From Paraburkholderia aromaticivorans (GTDB taxonomy: Bacteria > Pseudomonadota > Gammaproteobacteria > Burkholderiales > Burkholderiaceae): a stretch of 64,000 bases of DNA. The stretch is from positions 2,422,080-2,486,079 of the forward strand of contig NZ_CP051514.1 of the NCBI RefSeq assembly GCF_012689525.1, given 5' to 3'. Under the pieces are notes generated by a model that worked only from the letters and a program-made list of their open reading frames with translations, was not told where the DNA came from and did not search any database. Shown in pieces: positions 25,634 to 34,414 of this stretch. Within the stretch, counting starts at the first letter, position 1; each line of letters starts with the position of its first letter. The position numbers and the translations under genes were made by a program.

Positions 25634-27196
25634 ATGGAATTGAACTGGACCGAGCCCCAATGGGATGAGCAAGCCGATATGGTTGTTGTCGGCTATGGCG
25701 GCGCAGGCGCGGTGTTTGCATTCGAAGCCGCTGAACAGGGCGCCGACGTGCTCATTCTCGAAAAGGGTGTGCAGGGCGGCGGCAACTCGGTCTGTGTCGC
25801 GGGTGGTCTGATCATGACCTCCGTGGATGAAGACGAGTCGTTCAAATATCTGGATTGGCTGTGCGGAGGCCAAACAGATGAAAGCGTTCTTCGCCATTTC
25901 GTTTCGAGTCTCAAGAACATACCGTCGTGGCAGCACAAACTCGAATTGCCGCTCAAGGATAACCCGCAGCCGTTCTCGGCACCGGGGTTTTTTCCCGAGT
26001 TCCCGGGCGCTCCGGGCGGGGAAAGCATCAAGGGTATGAGCGTCGTAGCCGCACCGGGCGGTGCAGGCCTCTGGAATGCGATCTCCGCACAAGCGGAGAA
26101 GGCGGGTGCCCGCGTTCAGTGCAATACACGGGTCACCAGGTTGGTTCAGCACCCGGTGACGAAACGGATCCTTGGCGTTCAAGCCGAACATGATGGCAAG
26201 ACGATCGCAGTTCGTGCTCGCAAGGCAGTAGTGTTGGCCAGCGGCGGCTTTGAAGCCAACGATGCCATGTGCAAACAGTTCCTGACTGCATGCCCGATCT
26301 ACTTCCTTGGTAGCCCGAATCTGACCGGCGACGGCATCCGCATGGCGCAGGAAGTTGGTGCGCAACTATGGCACATGAACGCCGTAGCGGGCCCGCTAAA
26401 CATGGGCATCAAGACGAAGGAAGGCTACGTCTACGTGACGTACGATCTGAACAAGGTCGCGGGCTTCGGCTACAAAAACGGTGCCTTTAAGGACGGCGGC
26501 AGTCTGTTGTGGGTGAACCGACAGGCGAAGCGCTTCCATAACGAAACCGTGGATACATCGGTTGTTCAACACGGATTGGCAAACCGCGATACATGGTTGG
26601 CAACGACGCCGGGCACCCCGGAATTCACGAACGTGCCGGCATTTCACATCTTCGATGAGAAGGTCCGTTCCGGTGGCGCGGCAATGACGACGCTGAATTC
26701 GCGCGTGCCGCCGTGGTCGCAAGACAACGTCAAGGAACTCGAAGAAGGTCTGATCATCAAGGCCGATACGCTCGAAGAACTGGCGTTGAAGTGCCAGTGG
26801 CCGGAAATCAAGGGTGTGTGCAAGGCAGGCCACCTCGATCCGGCCGCACTTCGCGAGACGGTCGAGCGTTACAACGATCAATGCCGCAACAACGTCGATC
26901 GAGATTGCGGTCGCGAAACGTTCCTCGTGCCGCTCAACGATGAAGGCCCGTTTTACGCGATTGGGCCGATGCTACCGACATATCTGAACACGCACGGCGG
27001 TCCGAAGCACGATGCCGGTCAGCGTGTTCTCGATCACCAGAACAAGCCGATTGCCGGTCTTTATGCAATCGGGGAGTGTGGATCGCTATGGGGTCCGTAT
27101 TACAACTCGATGGGCGATATCGCCGAATTCATCGTGTCTGGCGTGACTGCGGCAAGAACCGCACTTGCCGACAGTGAGGCGCGGGAAAGTCGCTAA
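25634..27196 (+). CDS. FAD-dependent oxidoreductase, fumarate-reductase/ketosteroid-dehydrogenase type
   Basis: About 520 residues. The N-terminal dinucleotide fold is MVVVGYGGAGAVFAFEAAEQ, then ADVLILEKG; the second FAD part (GLYAIGECGSLWGPYYNSMG) lies near the C-terminus, giving the FAD_binding_2 layout. A middle capping domain carries VVLASGGFEAND. ATG at 25634 is preferred because AGGGA lies 9 bp upstream; ATGs at 25625 and 25604 are in frame. Family members reduce or oxidise carbon-carbon double bonds, so a role on an enoate or cyclohexadiene intermediate is plausible. Confidence 0.82.
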   Translation: MELNWTEPQWDEQADMVVVGYGGAGAVFAFEAAEQGADVLILEKGVQGGGNSVCVAGGLIMTSVDEDESFKYLDWLCGGQTDESVLRHFVSSLKNIPSWQHKLELPLKDNPQPFSAPGFFPEFPGAPGGESIKGMSVVAAPGGAGLWNAISAQAEKAGARVQCNTRVTRLVQHPVTKRILGVQAEHDGKTIAVRARKAVVLASGGFEANDAMCKQFLTACPIYFLGSPNLTGDGIRMAQEVGAQLWHMNAVAGPLNMGIKTKEGYVYVTYDLNKVAGFGYKNGAFKDGGSLLWVNRQAKRFHNETVDTSVVQHGLANRDTWLATTPGTPEFTNVPAFHIFDEKVRSGGAAMTTLNSRVPPWSQDNVKELEEGLIIKADTLEELALKCQWPEIKGVCKAGHLDPAALRETVERYNDQCRNNVDRDCGRETFLVPLNDEGPFYAIGPMLPTYLNTHGGPKHDAGQRVLDHQNKPIAGLYAIGECGSLWGPYYNSMGDIAEFIVSGVTAARTALADSEARESR

Positions 27197-27230
27197 TAGT
27201 TGTACGGATAATTAACAAGGAGACACCGTA

Positions 27231-28568
27231 GTGAGTGAGACCGCAGAAGTACAAACGAAGTCGGCGCCCGCCGACAACGTGGAAGATTCAAAGACGTCCA
27301 AAGGTGCATGGTGGATGCTCATCGTCTTGACGGCCACGTATGTCATCTCGTTTATCGATCGGGGCGCGCTGGCTCTCGTCGTCGGGCCGATCAAGGAAGA
27401 CCTCGGAATTTCCGATCTTCAGGTCAGTTTGTTGCTTGGCCTTTCTTTCATGTTGCTGTATAGCGTGCTCAGTATTCCAATGGGCATACTGGTCGATAAG
27501 TACCAGCGTAAGACGCTCCTCGGCGGCGCGATCATGGCATGGTCGGTGGTGCAGATGCTGTGTGGTCTGAGCACGACCTATATCCATTTGTTCTTGACGC
27601 GCGTTGGTCTCGGTGTCGGTGAATCGGCGCTGGCTCCCGGTTCTCAGTCGATGATTCGTGACGCATTTCCGCCGCATCGTCGCAGTATTGCCTTCGGTAT
27701 CTACAATATCGGCCCGATGTTGGGTACGGGTTTGTCGATGGCTCTCGGTGCCGTCCTGTTGAAGGCAGCATCGGCAGGCGCATTCGATAGTCTACCCCTC
27801 GTCGGCGGCATGAAGCCGTGGCACTATGTGCTGCTGGTGCCCGGCATCATTGGGATTCCGTTCGCGATTCTCCTTTTGCTGCTGCGTGAGCCGGCCCGTC
27901 GCTTTCAGACCGATACTTCCGAGGTGACGTACAAGCAGACCATGTGCTTCGTATGGAAGAATCGTGGCGTGTACATTCCGCTCTGGACTGCGATTTGTCT
28001 ATACGGTATTGCCATCGGCTCGCAGATGGCATGGCTTCCGGAAATCATCGCTCGTACGCTACATGTTGCGCGTCCGGAAATCGGTAAGGCAATCGGTGGC
28101 GTTGCACTGCTCGCTTCCCCGCTCGGTCTTCTGATCTGCGGCAGTATCGCGGACCGGCTGCGCAAGCGCGGTATGGTCGATGCGCCTGTTCGGGTGGCGG
28201 CGGTAACAACGGCAATCGCGGCAGTCGCTACGGCATGCTTCCCGCTTGTCCATACGATGAGCGCGGGTATCGTCCTCTACTTCATCCAAATGTTCATGTT
28301 TGCGATGTTCGCGGTGGCAGGCGGTGCAACGAATGCCAACTTCACGCCCGGTAACATGATGGGCAAGATCACCGCCATCTATTACTTGATCACGAATCTC
28401 GTCGGTTTGGCACTCGGCCCTACAGTGGTGGCGCTCGTCGCTAAATTCTTCGACGGTCCGAATGCACTCGGCGCCTCGTTCGTCATCTGCTACGTGGTCT
28501 CCGTGACATTGGCGGTGATTCTGCTGATCCGCGTCTGCGGTGCATTGCGTGGGCCGGTTGTGCAATAA
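27231..28568 (+). CDS. Major facilitator superfamily transporter (spinster/ACS-like)
   Basis: A 445-residue protein with GTG start behind AAGGAGAC. About 12 membrane segments are visible, beginning WWMLIVLTATYVISFIDRGA. The MFS loop 2-3 motif is PMGILVDKYQRKTLLG and the motif after helix 4 is RVGLGVGESALAPGSQSMIR. The FIDRGALALVVGPIKEDLG start resembles aromatic-acid and anion:cation symporters. It is likely to import the pathway substrate across the inner membrane. It is embedded between catabolic enzymes with short gaps. Confidence 0.85.
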   Translation: MSETAEVQTKSAPADNVEDSKTSKGAWWMLIVLTATYVISFIDRGALALVVGPIKEDLGISDLQVSLLLGLSFMLLYSVLSIPMGILVDKYQRKTLLGGAIMAWSVVQMLCGLSTTYIHLFLTRVGLGVGESALAPGSQSMIRDAFPPHRRSIAFGIYNIGPMLGTGLSMALGAVLLKAASAGAFDSLPLVGGMKPWHYVLLVPGIIGIPFAILLLLLREPARRFQTDTSEVTYKQTMCFVWKNRGVYIPLWTAICLYGIAIGSQMAWLPEIIARTLHVARPEIGKAIGGVALLASPLGLLICGSIADRLRKRGMVDAPVRVAAVTTAIAAVATACFPLVHTMSAGIVLYFIQMFMFAMFAVAGGATNANFTPGNMMGKITAIYYLITNLVGLALGPTVVALVAKFFDGPNALGASFVICYVVSVTLAVILLIRVCGALRGPVVQ

Positions 28569-28634
28569 CTGGTAGTCGTCTCGGGGCATCATGTCTGACG
28601 TCCCTTTCTACGAATTCATATAGGTTTAAATCAG

Positions 28635-29810
28635 GTGAAGATTACCCGCGTTGAGTGCATTCCGATTTCGATGCCGCTGAAGAAGCCGATTAAGCTTCCG
28701 AATGTCACAATCACTTGCCTGAATACGCTTTTCTTGGCTATTACAGCCGACGACGGTCTCGTCGGCTATGCGGAATCGGGTGACACATCATCGTGGTATC
28801 GCGGTGAAAGCCAGGCATCCATGACGGCGATGATTTCCGATATTTTCGCGCCGCGAATCCTGCTTGGTGAAGATCCGAGCAATATCGAGAAGATCGTCGG
28901 CATGATGGATCAACTCGCACGCGACAACAATCAGGCGAAGGCGTTGGTTGACTGTGCGCTCCATGACCTGAAGGGCAAAGCTTTGGGCGTGCCAGTCTAC
29001 AGCCTGTTGGGTGGCCGCACTCGCGAGAAGATACCGCTCGGTTGGGTATTGTCGGCGGGTGAGCCCGAAAAGGTCGCAGAACTGGCGATCCAGGTCCGCG
29101 ATAATGGCTTCTCGGCGGTCAAGCTCAAAGTCGGCCGTCATACGTTCAACACCGACGTGGCTACGGTCCGCGAAGTGCGAGCGGCGCTCGGGCCGGAAGC
29201 CAAGATCATCTTGGACGCGAATGGCTCATGGAACTATGAACAGGCGTTGACGACGATGAAACGCCTCGATCAATACAACCTTTCGTTCATGGAACAGCCT
29301 CTGGCGCATCAATACCGCGACAGCCTGGCGAAACTGCGTGAGCGTGTCAACACGCCAATATACGCAGACGAGGGGGCGCAAGAGTTGGGCGATCTGCGTG
29401 AAATCGCAGAGCGTCGTTCGGCCGATGGCGTCGTTCTCAAGATTCAAAAGGTAGGCGGACTGGTCAAGGCACAGCGATTCCTAGCTGCATGTCGCATGTA
29501 CGACATTCCTGTGTTTTGCAGCACTCTGATCGGATCGGGCGTCGAATCCGGGCCGAGCACGCATCTCATGGTCGCAAACGATTGGGCATGCCAGTTCATG
29601 AGCGAAAGTATGGGGCCGCTCGCGATTCACGCGGCTTGGAACAGTGGCGATATCCGGGTAGATCAGGACTTGGCTTTCGGTGGCCAGCGCTTTAGCGGCG
29701 GCTTTGCATATCCGAGTGAAGGCGTCGGATTCGGCTTCGAATTGAATCAAGAACTACTGGCCAAGATTCATTCGCCGGGACAGCAGCATCGGGTCGCCGA
29801 AGCGCAATAG
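28635..29810 (+). CDS. Enolase-superfamily enzyme (mandelate racemase / muconate lactonising type)
   Basis: A 391-residue protein with GTG start. The barrel active site shows the AVKLKVG base motif (Lys163, Lys165), metal ligands in ILDANGSW (Asp194), FMEQPL (Glu220) and YADEGAQ (Asp245), and a KIQK second base region, the muconate-lactonising/dipeptide-epimerase arrangement rather than mandelate-racemase His-Asp. Such enzymes abstract a proton next to a carboxylate, giving racemisation, dehydration or cycloisomerisation. In this operon a lactone-forming or dehydration step on a ring-fission product is likely; the specificity cannot be read from sequence. Confidence 0.85.
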   Translation: MKITRVECIPISMPLKKPIKLPNVTITCLNTLFLAITADDGLVGYAESGDTSSWYRGESQASMTAMISDIFAPRILLGEDPSNIEKIVGMMDQLARDNNQAKALVDCALHDLKGKALGVPVYSLLGGRTREKIPLGWVLSAGEPEKVAELAIQVRDNGFSAVKLKVGRHTFNTDVATVREVRAALGPEAKIILDANGSWNYEQALTTMKRLDQYNLSFMEQPLAHQYRDSLAKLRERVNTPIYADEGAQELGDLREIAERRSADGVVLKIQKVGGLVKAQRFLAACRMYDIPVFCSTLIGSGVESGPSTHLMVANDWACQFMSESMGPLAIHAAWNSGDIRVDQDLAFGGQRFSGGFAYPSEGVGFGFELNQELLAKIHSPGQQHRVAEAQ

Positions 29811-29879
29811 CAGAGCACACAGCGGCGGACACGATTCGGCCGCGTCGCATAAACGTAATCCGACAGAGGAGATAATTCG

Positions 29880-30392
29880 ATGCAAGGACTTGCTTCGCCA
29901 CCGTGGAAATACGCGGTACTTTGGCTCCGGGTCTATTTCGGCGCCGATCTTTTGTGGTCTGGTTTCCGCTATCTCTCCACAGGCTGGGTTCCGTTTATTC
30001 CCGGCATCGCAGGTCAATACGTGCAGGCACTTGATGCCATTCACATGTTCTATGCCGTGAAGGCAATGGAAATGCTGGCTGGTATCCTGCTGCTGACGAA
30101 CCGATACGTGTTGCTCGGCGCGATTCTCGAATTCCCGACATCGATCTCGATTTTCTGGATCAATACCTTCATCGTTGGAACCCCACGTCAATTGTTCTCT
30201 GGCCCGAATCAGCTGCTGATGAATGGCCTCATTCTGCTGGCGTATGGCGGATATATGGCGAGCGTGTTCAAGCCAAACAAGCCGCTCGCGGTATGGGAAG
30301 GCTTCAAGGTCGATGTCTGGAAAGAGCACCTGAGGCTGAGTAAAGGTGCTAAACCGGCCGCGACAGTTGAAGTATCGGGCGACGTCGCGTAA
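29880..30392 (+). CDS. DoxX-like integral membrane protein, module copy 1
   Basis: A 170-residue protein with four probable membrane helices: WKYAVLWLRVYFGADLLWSG, then AMEMLAGILLLTNRYVLLGA, SISIFWINTFIV and NGLILLAYGGYMASVF. The conserved blocks SPPWKY at the start, TPRQLFSGPNQLLMNGL in the middle and a Trp-rich charged tail recur in the copies at 30701 and 41290. DoxX-like proteins often accompany oxidoreductases, possibly as membrane quinone or electron partners, but the family role is poorly known. It starts behind AGAGGAG and is followed 12 bp later by a small membrane protein. Confidence 0.78.
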   Translation: MQGLASPPWKYAVLWLRVYFGADLLWSGFRYLSTGWVPFIPGIAGQYVQALDAIHMFYAVKAMEMLAGILLLTNRYVLLGAILEFPTSISIFWINTFIVGTPRQLFSGPNQLLMNGLILLAYGGYMASVFKPNKPLAVWEGFKVDVWKEHLRLSKGAKPAATVEVSGDVA

Positions 30393-30404
30393 AGGAGTGC
30401 GCAA

Positions 30405-30602
30405 ATGAAAAAAAGTAATCGGAATCTTTATATCGGCCTCGCCTGCTGTGTGATCATGACGTGCTGGGTATTCTTCGGGTCCACAGGACTGGGCTATACC
30501 GAATATCGAGCATTGCGCGCACGCGATATGTTCGGCCTGGCAATTCCATGGATATGCGTCGTCATCGTCTTGATTCGCGATCGTCGCAGAGGCATTGTAT
30601 AA
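30405..30602 (+). CDS. Small two-helix membrane protein, module copy 1
   Basis: A 65-residue protein starting MKKSNRNLYIGLACCVIMTC, with a first membrane helix, a GSTGLGYTEYRALRARDMFG connector and a second helix ending VLIRDRRRGIV. The same pattern (MKK, helix, GSTG...DYR-LR--D-FGL, helix, LIRD) recurs at 31231 and, more weakly, at 41757, each time directly after a DoxX-like gene. AAGGAG precedes the ATG. Function unknown; it is likely a partner subunit of the DoxX-like protein. Confidence 0.75.
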   Translation: MKKSNRNLYIGLACCVIMTCWVFFGSTGLGYTEYRALRARDMFGLAIPWICVVIVLIRDRRRGIV

Positions 30603-30700
30603 CCGGCTCTCCGGTGGTAGCGGCTGTGCCACTACCTTTGGGATATGCTCTCGGCATATTTCGTCGCTGTACTGCAGTAACTTCTTGGAATTATTTCACT

Positions 30701-31219
30701 ATGCAAAGCGCTAATTCTTCCCCTTGGAAGTACGTCATTACGTGGCTTCGTCTTTATTTCGGCGCACACCTTTTCTTTTCCGGCATTCGATTCGTGATCG
30801 ACGGTTATGTACCGATGGTTCCAGGTCTCGCTGGTGAATATCTGGCCGGTGCCGACGCAATCGGTATGTATCACTGGGTCAAATATATGGAAGCGATTTA
30901 TGGTCTCCTGCTTCTGACAAACCGTTTTGTCTTCCTGACGCTGATTCTCGAAATGCCGACCACCGTCACGATTTTTTGGCTGAATACGTTCATTTCGGCA
31001 ACACCGCGTCAATTGTTTTCGGGCCCGCAAGAACTACTGATGAACGGTTTGCTGCTGCTCGCGTATAGCGGCTACATGGCGGCATGCTTCCGTCCGAGCC
31101 TGAATCCGATGTGGTTGTGGGACGGTTGGAAGGGGTTCCACCTGAAGGGCAAAGGTGGTCTGGTGAACACCAACCCGAGCTTGGTCGGCGTTTCTATCGA
31201 AGAAAAAGAATCGGCTTAA
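30701..31219 (+). CDS. DoxX-like integral membrane protein, module copy 2
   Basis: A 172-residue paralogue of the protein at 29880: SSPWKYVITWLRLYFGAHLF at the start, TPRQLFSGPQELLMNGLLLL in the centre, then a WLWDGWKGF-containing tail. Four membrane helices. The frame is open far upstream, but homology and the SSPWKY block set the start at 30701; no strong ribosome-binding site is visible there. Followed 11 bp later by its small partner. Confidence 0.78.
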   Translation: MQSANSSPWKYVITWLRLYFGAHLFFSGIRFVIDGYVPMVPGLAGEYLAGADAIGMYHWVKYMEAIYGLLLLTNRFVFLTLILEMPTTVTIFWLNTFISATPRQLFSGPQELLMNGLLLLAYSGYMAACFRPSLNPMWLWDGWKGFHLKGKGGLVNTNPSLVGVSIEEKESA

Positions 31220-31230
31220 GGAGCATTCGC

Positions 31231-31419
31231 ATGAAAAAGAATACCTGGATCGCAACCGCCATCTGTATCGCTCTGACGCTGCTGGCCATCGACGGCTCGA
31301 CGGGTTGGGGTTGGGCGGACTACCGTCCGCTGCGCAACTTCGACTACTTTGGTCTCGGCATTTCCTGGCTGCTTTTCATCTTCGTGCTCATCCGCGACAA
31401 GATCAAGGGCGAAGCCTGA
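31231..31419 (+). CDS. Small two-helix membrane protein, module copy 2
   Basis: 62 residues, MKKNTWIATAICIALTLLAI then GSTGWGWADYRPLRNFDYFG and a second helix ending FVLIRDKIKGEA. It is clearly paralogous to the protein at 30405. TAAGGAG precedes the ATG. It is the last gene of the core cluster before IS6 copy 1 begins 18 bp later, so anything originally downstream may have been lost. Confidence 0.78.
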   Translation: MKKNTWIATAICIALTLLAIDGSTGWGWADYRPLRNFDYFGLGISWLLFIFVLIRDKIKGEA

Positions 31420-31436
31420 GTCACCATAGTTAAAAA

Positions 31437-32255
31437 GGTTTTGTCGCGATAAGGGCGAGATGACGAAACATGCATCGTTATGGTAAGGATTATTTATGCA
31501 GCGAGGAGGTGGAACTGCTCGGCACGAGTGCATCCAATTCCTCGCTCCTCCATTTGACCCTTGGCGATCATGTGCATGAGTTCGATGCCGCTCAGCAATA
31601 TGCGGGCACAACGAAAATTCTTGAAGCCCAGCATGGGCCGTGTGCGCCGCTTTATCGCCCGGTGATCTTGCTCTATAACGTTGTTCAGATACTTGTTTTG
31701 GCGGATCTTGATCGGTATTTCCCGCTCCGCGTTAAGAGCATCCAGCGCGGCCAGGTTCGCACCGCTTTTATCGTTTGTCACCGTCTCGGGTTCGCCGTTT
31801 TGTTCAATCGACTTTTCGAAGTAGCGACGCGCCGCAGCCTTGTCACGATGGGCACGCAGCAGAAAGTCGACAGTGTTGCCCTCCTTGTCGACTGCGCGAT
31901 ACAAATACTTCCACTGGCCTCGGACCTTGATATACGTCTCATCCATTCGCCAGCTCCGGCCGACCGTTTTCTTGTGGCGGCGAAACGCCTTCTCCAGAAC
32001 CGGCAACACCTTGATAGCCCAGCGGTGCACGGTCGAATGGTCGACCGAAATTCCGCGCTCCGCCATCATCTCTTCCAGGTGTCGAAGACTCAGCGGATAG
32101 GCCACATACCAGCGCACGCACGTGAGGATGACATCGAGGGGATAATGCAAACGCTTGAGCACCCGTGCCACGGCTGGATTCAGAGTCTTCATCAAGTGCC
32201 CGATCGTTCGCATTGTTACGACACATGATACCCGACGCGTTACTGCGACAGATCC
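31437..32255 (-). mobile_element. IS6-family insertion sequence, copy 1 (intact)
   Basis: Terminal repeats GGTTTTGTCGCGATAAG at 31437 and GGATCTGTCGCAGTAACG (minus strand, ending 32255) flank one transposase gene; total 819 bp, a normal IS6 size. The flanking 8-mers do not match, so it did not arrive here by a simple insertion, or recombination followed. Two relatives interrupted by group II introns lie at 34476 and 44900. Confidence 0.8.
31494..32213 (-). CDS. IS6-family transposase
   Basis: 239 residues. DDE residues are visible in SWRMDETYIKVRGQWKYLYR (first Asp), VTNDKSGAN (second Asp) and NNVIEQDHRAIKRRTRPMLG (Glu). The N-terminal helix-turn-helix has RHLEEMMAERGISVDHSTVH. There is no frame damage. 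It contains ETYIKV at the codons where copies 2 and 3 carry group II introns, showing the uninterrupted state. Confidence 0.88.
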   Translation of the reverse strand: MRTIGHLMKTLNPAVARVLKRLHYPLDVILTCVRWYVAYPLSLRHLEEMMAERGISVDHSTVHRWAIKVLPVLEKAFRRHKKTVGRSWRMDETYIKVRGQWKYLYRAVDKEGNTVDFLLRAHRDKAAARRYFEKSIEQNGEPETVTNDKSGANLAALDALNAEREIPIKIRQNKYLNNVIEQDHRAIKRRTRPMLGFKNFRCARILLSGIELMHMIAKGQMEERGIGCTRAEQFHLLAA

Positions 32256-32365
32256 AGATGAATTGCCGGTGAGAGTGCGGTTTATGCAGACACAAATAAA
32301 CCCTAAGGGGCAGCGGGGAATAGTGGATCAGTGTGTAGTGGTCGACGCGCCGAGGCCGGCAGTTA

Positions 32366-33468
32366 CTCATAAGTCAGAAATTTAGCGGACATATAGTCTA
32401 TGCTTGAGCGAGTGTTACTGACAGGATCGCTCATGAAACGAGACGGCCGGGGCCTGACTCACAACACTCTAGAGGAGATGCGCATCCTGGCAGTTCGGCG
32501 CATGGCTGAGGGAGAACATCCGGACGACGTTGCAGCCTCGTTTGGGATGCATCGTTCCTGGGCATATAAGATCCGGGCTCAGGCGCGTGGTCGCGGCCGG
32601 GGGGTGCGTGTGCTGCTCTCGACCAAAGGCACGGGCCGCCCTCGCAAGCTTACGCAAGCACAGGAACGGCAGGTGCTACGCTGGATCAACGGCAAGAATC
32701 CAATGCAGTATGGATTTGAATTCGGGCTGTGGACGCGCAACCTGGTTCGCGAACTGGTTCAGCGGGAGTTCGGTGTCACGTTGAGCCTTGCATCGGTCGG
32801 CGCGATGCTCGCGCGCTTGGACCTGACGCCACAAAAGCCGTTGCAGCGCGCTTACCAGCGAGATCCGGAGGCGATCGAGCGCTGGCAGCGCGACACGTAT
32901 CCGGCCATTGTCAGACAGGCTCGCGAGGAAAGTGCTGACATCTTCTTCTGGGACGAATCTGGGTTTCGGGCCGACTCGGTGCACGGCAGGACTTGGGCGC
33001 AACGCGGCGAAACGCCAGTCGTTGAACGCCCGGGCCAGAGGCAAAGCATGAGCGCGGCGTCCGCCGTTAACTCGAAAGGGGCCTTCTGGTTTGCAACGTA
33101 CGAAGGCGGCCTCAGCGGTGAGTTGTTCGTGACGCTACTCAGGAAGTTGATGTTCAATCGCAAGAAGCCGGTCCATCTGATTGTCGACGGATTGCCGGCG
33201 CATAAGAAAGCTATCGTCAAGGACTACGTCGCCAGCACCCAGGGCAAGCTGAGCTTGCATTTCCCGCCGGGTTACGCGCCTGACCTCAATCCGGATGAGC
33301 TGGTGTGGAGTCACGTCAAGCGCACCGGCGTTGCGCGACGCCCTCTGCAAAAAGGCGAAAAGCTGGGTCCGCGAATTCACGAGCAGCTTGCTCAAATTGG
33401 ACGGGACCCAACACTCGTGCGCTCTTTCTTCAGACATCCATCTGTCCGCTATGTTTCTGACTTATGAG
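32366..33468 (+). mobile_element. IS630-family insertion sequence
   Basis: Inverted repeats CTCATAAGTCAGAAATTTAG at the left and CTCATAAGTCAGAAACATAG (minus strand) at the right end at 32366 and 33468. TA dinucleotides at 32364-32365 and 33469-33470 are the expected target duplication. The right end supplies ATGAG to the downstream AraC-type gene. Confidence 0.85.
32400..33467 (+). CDS. IS630-family transposase
   Basis: 355 residues. N-terminal helix-turn-helix (PDDVAASFGMHRSWAYKIRA) and the DDE domain: IFFWDESGFRADS (first Asp), LIVDGLPAHKK (second Asp), and YAPDLNPDELVWSHVKR (Glu/Asp). The sequence is intact to the stop, which lies in the right terminal repeat. ATG 32400 or 32433 may be the start. 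Confidence 0.88.
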   Translation: MLERVLLTGSLMKRDGRGLTHNTLEEMRILAVRRMAEGEHPDDVAASFGMHRSWAYKIRAQARGRGRGVRVLLSTKGTGRPRKLTQAQERQVLRWINGKNPMQYGFEFGLWTRNLVRELVQREFGVTLSLASVGAMLARLDLTPQKPLQRAYQRDPEAIERWQRDTYPAIVRQAREESADIFFWDESGFRADSVHGRTWAQRGETPVVERPGQRQSMSAASAVNSKGAFWFATYEGGLSGELFVTLLRKLMFNRKKPVHLIVDGLPAHKKAIVKDYVASTQGKLSLHFPPGYAPDLNPDELVWSHVKRTGVARRPLQKGEKLGPRIHEQLAQIGRDPTLVRSFFRHPSVRYVSDL

Positions 33469-34414
33469 TAATGTGGCAATCGTATTGTGCGACGGCTTCT
33501 CCCTGCTTGACGTTAGTCTTGTAGCTGAGGTGTTTCGGCAAGTAAATCAGGTTTCAGACATTGCACGCTCGATTGACAATCGTGCTTCAGTCACGATGCT
33601 TTCCTCGCGCGGAGGCTACGTTACAAATTCGCTATCGGTTCGTATCAAGACCGACGCAATCGACGAGCACTTATTCGAGCGTTTTGATGGGGTCTTCGTT
33701 TTTGGTGGGGACTCCGAGAATGCCGCCTCGATCGACCCAGCGGATCTTCGGGCATTGCGTAAAGTGCTTTTGAACGCGGACCTGGTGAAGTGGAGCGAGC
33801 AGGGATGGGAGATCATCGCGGCTTCAGGTTACAACCCCCCTTCGGCAGGTGCGGGGGGCAGGTTCGAATCATGTCGTCGGGAACAAGGTTCCTCGGGAAA
33901 TAAGAAGTCAATCGTTGGTTGCGGTATGAGCAGTTCGCTTGCCGCCGCACTATCCTTTATTCCAGGGAACCTTTGTATGGAGATCGCACACCGAATTAAC
34001 CGGCATGTGGTTGTGCCCAGCCTCGATCTGTCCTGTGTCGATGAGGACGCGCTCAATGAGGTGAGCGTGACGGATAGAGTTCATTCGGCGGTGGAATGGC
34101 TTCGCAAGAATTGCAGGCGTTCAATCTCAATTGCGCGAGTGGCGGAGGTGGCTGGAACGAGTGAGCGAACTTTTCTGCGGCATTTCAAGCTCGTAACGGG
34201 CAAGACTCCATCTGAATATCTTCTGGATGTCCGTTTCGAAATGGTTTGTCGGCTTCTCCAGGAGACAACTCTTCCAGTCGATAAGATTGCACGGCGGTGC
34301 GGGATGGGCAGCGGCGAGCATATTTCGCGGGTTTTTCGCAGGCGCTTATCGCAGACGCCGACGGAATACCGGACGGCTCATCGTGCGAATGGGGACCGCC
34401 ACCTAGAGTCCTGA
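33464..34414 (+). CDS. AraC/GlxA-type transcriptional regulator with DJ-1/PfpI domain
   Basis: 316 residues. The N-terminal domain has the class-I glutamine-amidotransferase-like (DJ-1/PfpI) fold (VAIVLCDGFSLLDVSLVAEV), seen in GlxA-type regulators. A C-terminal AraC helix-turn-helix pair begins near residue 205: SISIARVAEVAGTSERTFLR and the second helix pair RRCGMGSGEHISRVFRRRLS. The ATG at 33464 lies inside the right terminal repeat of IS630; the native start was probably GTG 33473 or further upstream and lost. It may still regulate nearby genes, but the native promoter has been replaced by the IS. Confidence 0.78.
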   Translation: MSNVAIVLCDGFSLLDVSLVAEVFRQVNQVSDIARSIDNRASVTMLSSRGGYVTNSLSVRIKTDAIDEHLFERFDGVFVFGGDSENAASIDPADLRALRKVLLNADLVKWSEQGWEIIAASGYNPPSAGAGGRFESCRREQGSSGNKKSIVGCGMSSSLAAALSFIPGNLCMEIAHRINRHVVVPSLDLSCVDEDALNEVSVTDRVHSAVEWLRKNCRRSISIARVAEVAGTSERTFLRHFKLVTGKTPSEYLLDVRFEMVCRLLQETTLPVDKIARRCGMGSGEHISRVFRRRLSQTPTEYRTAHRANGDRHLES

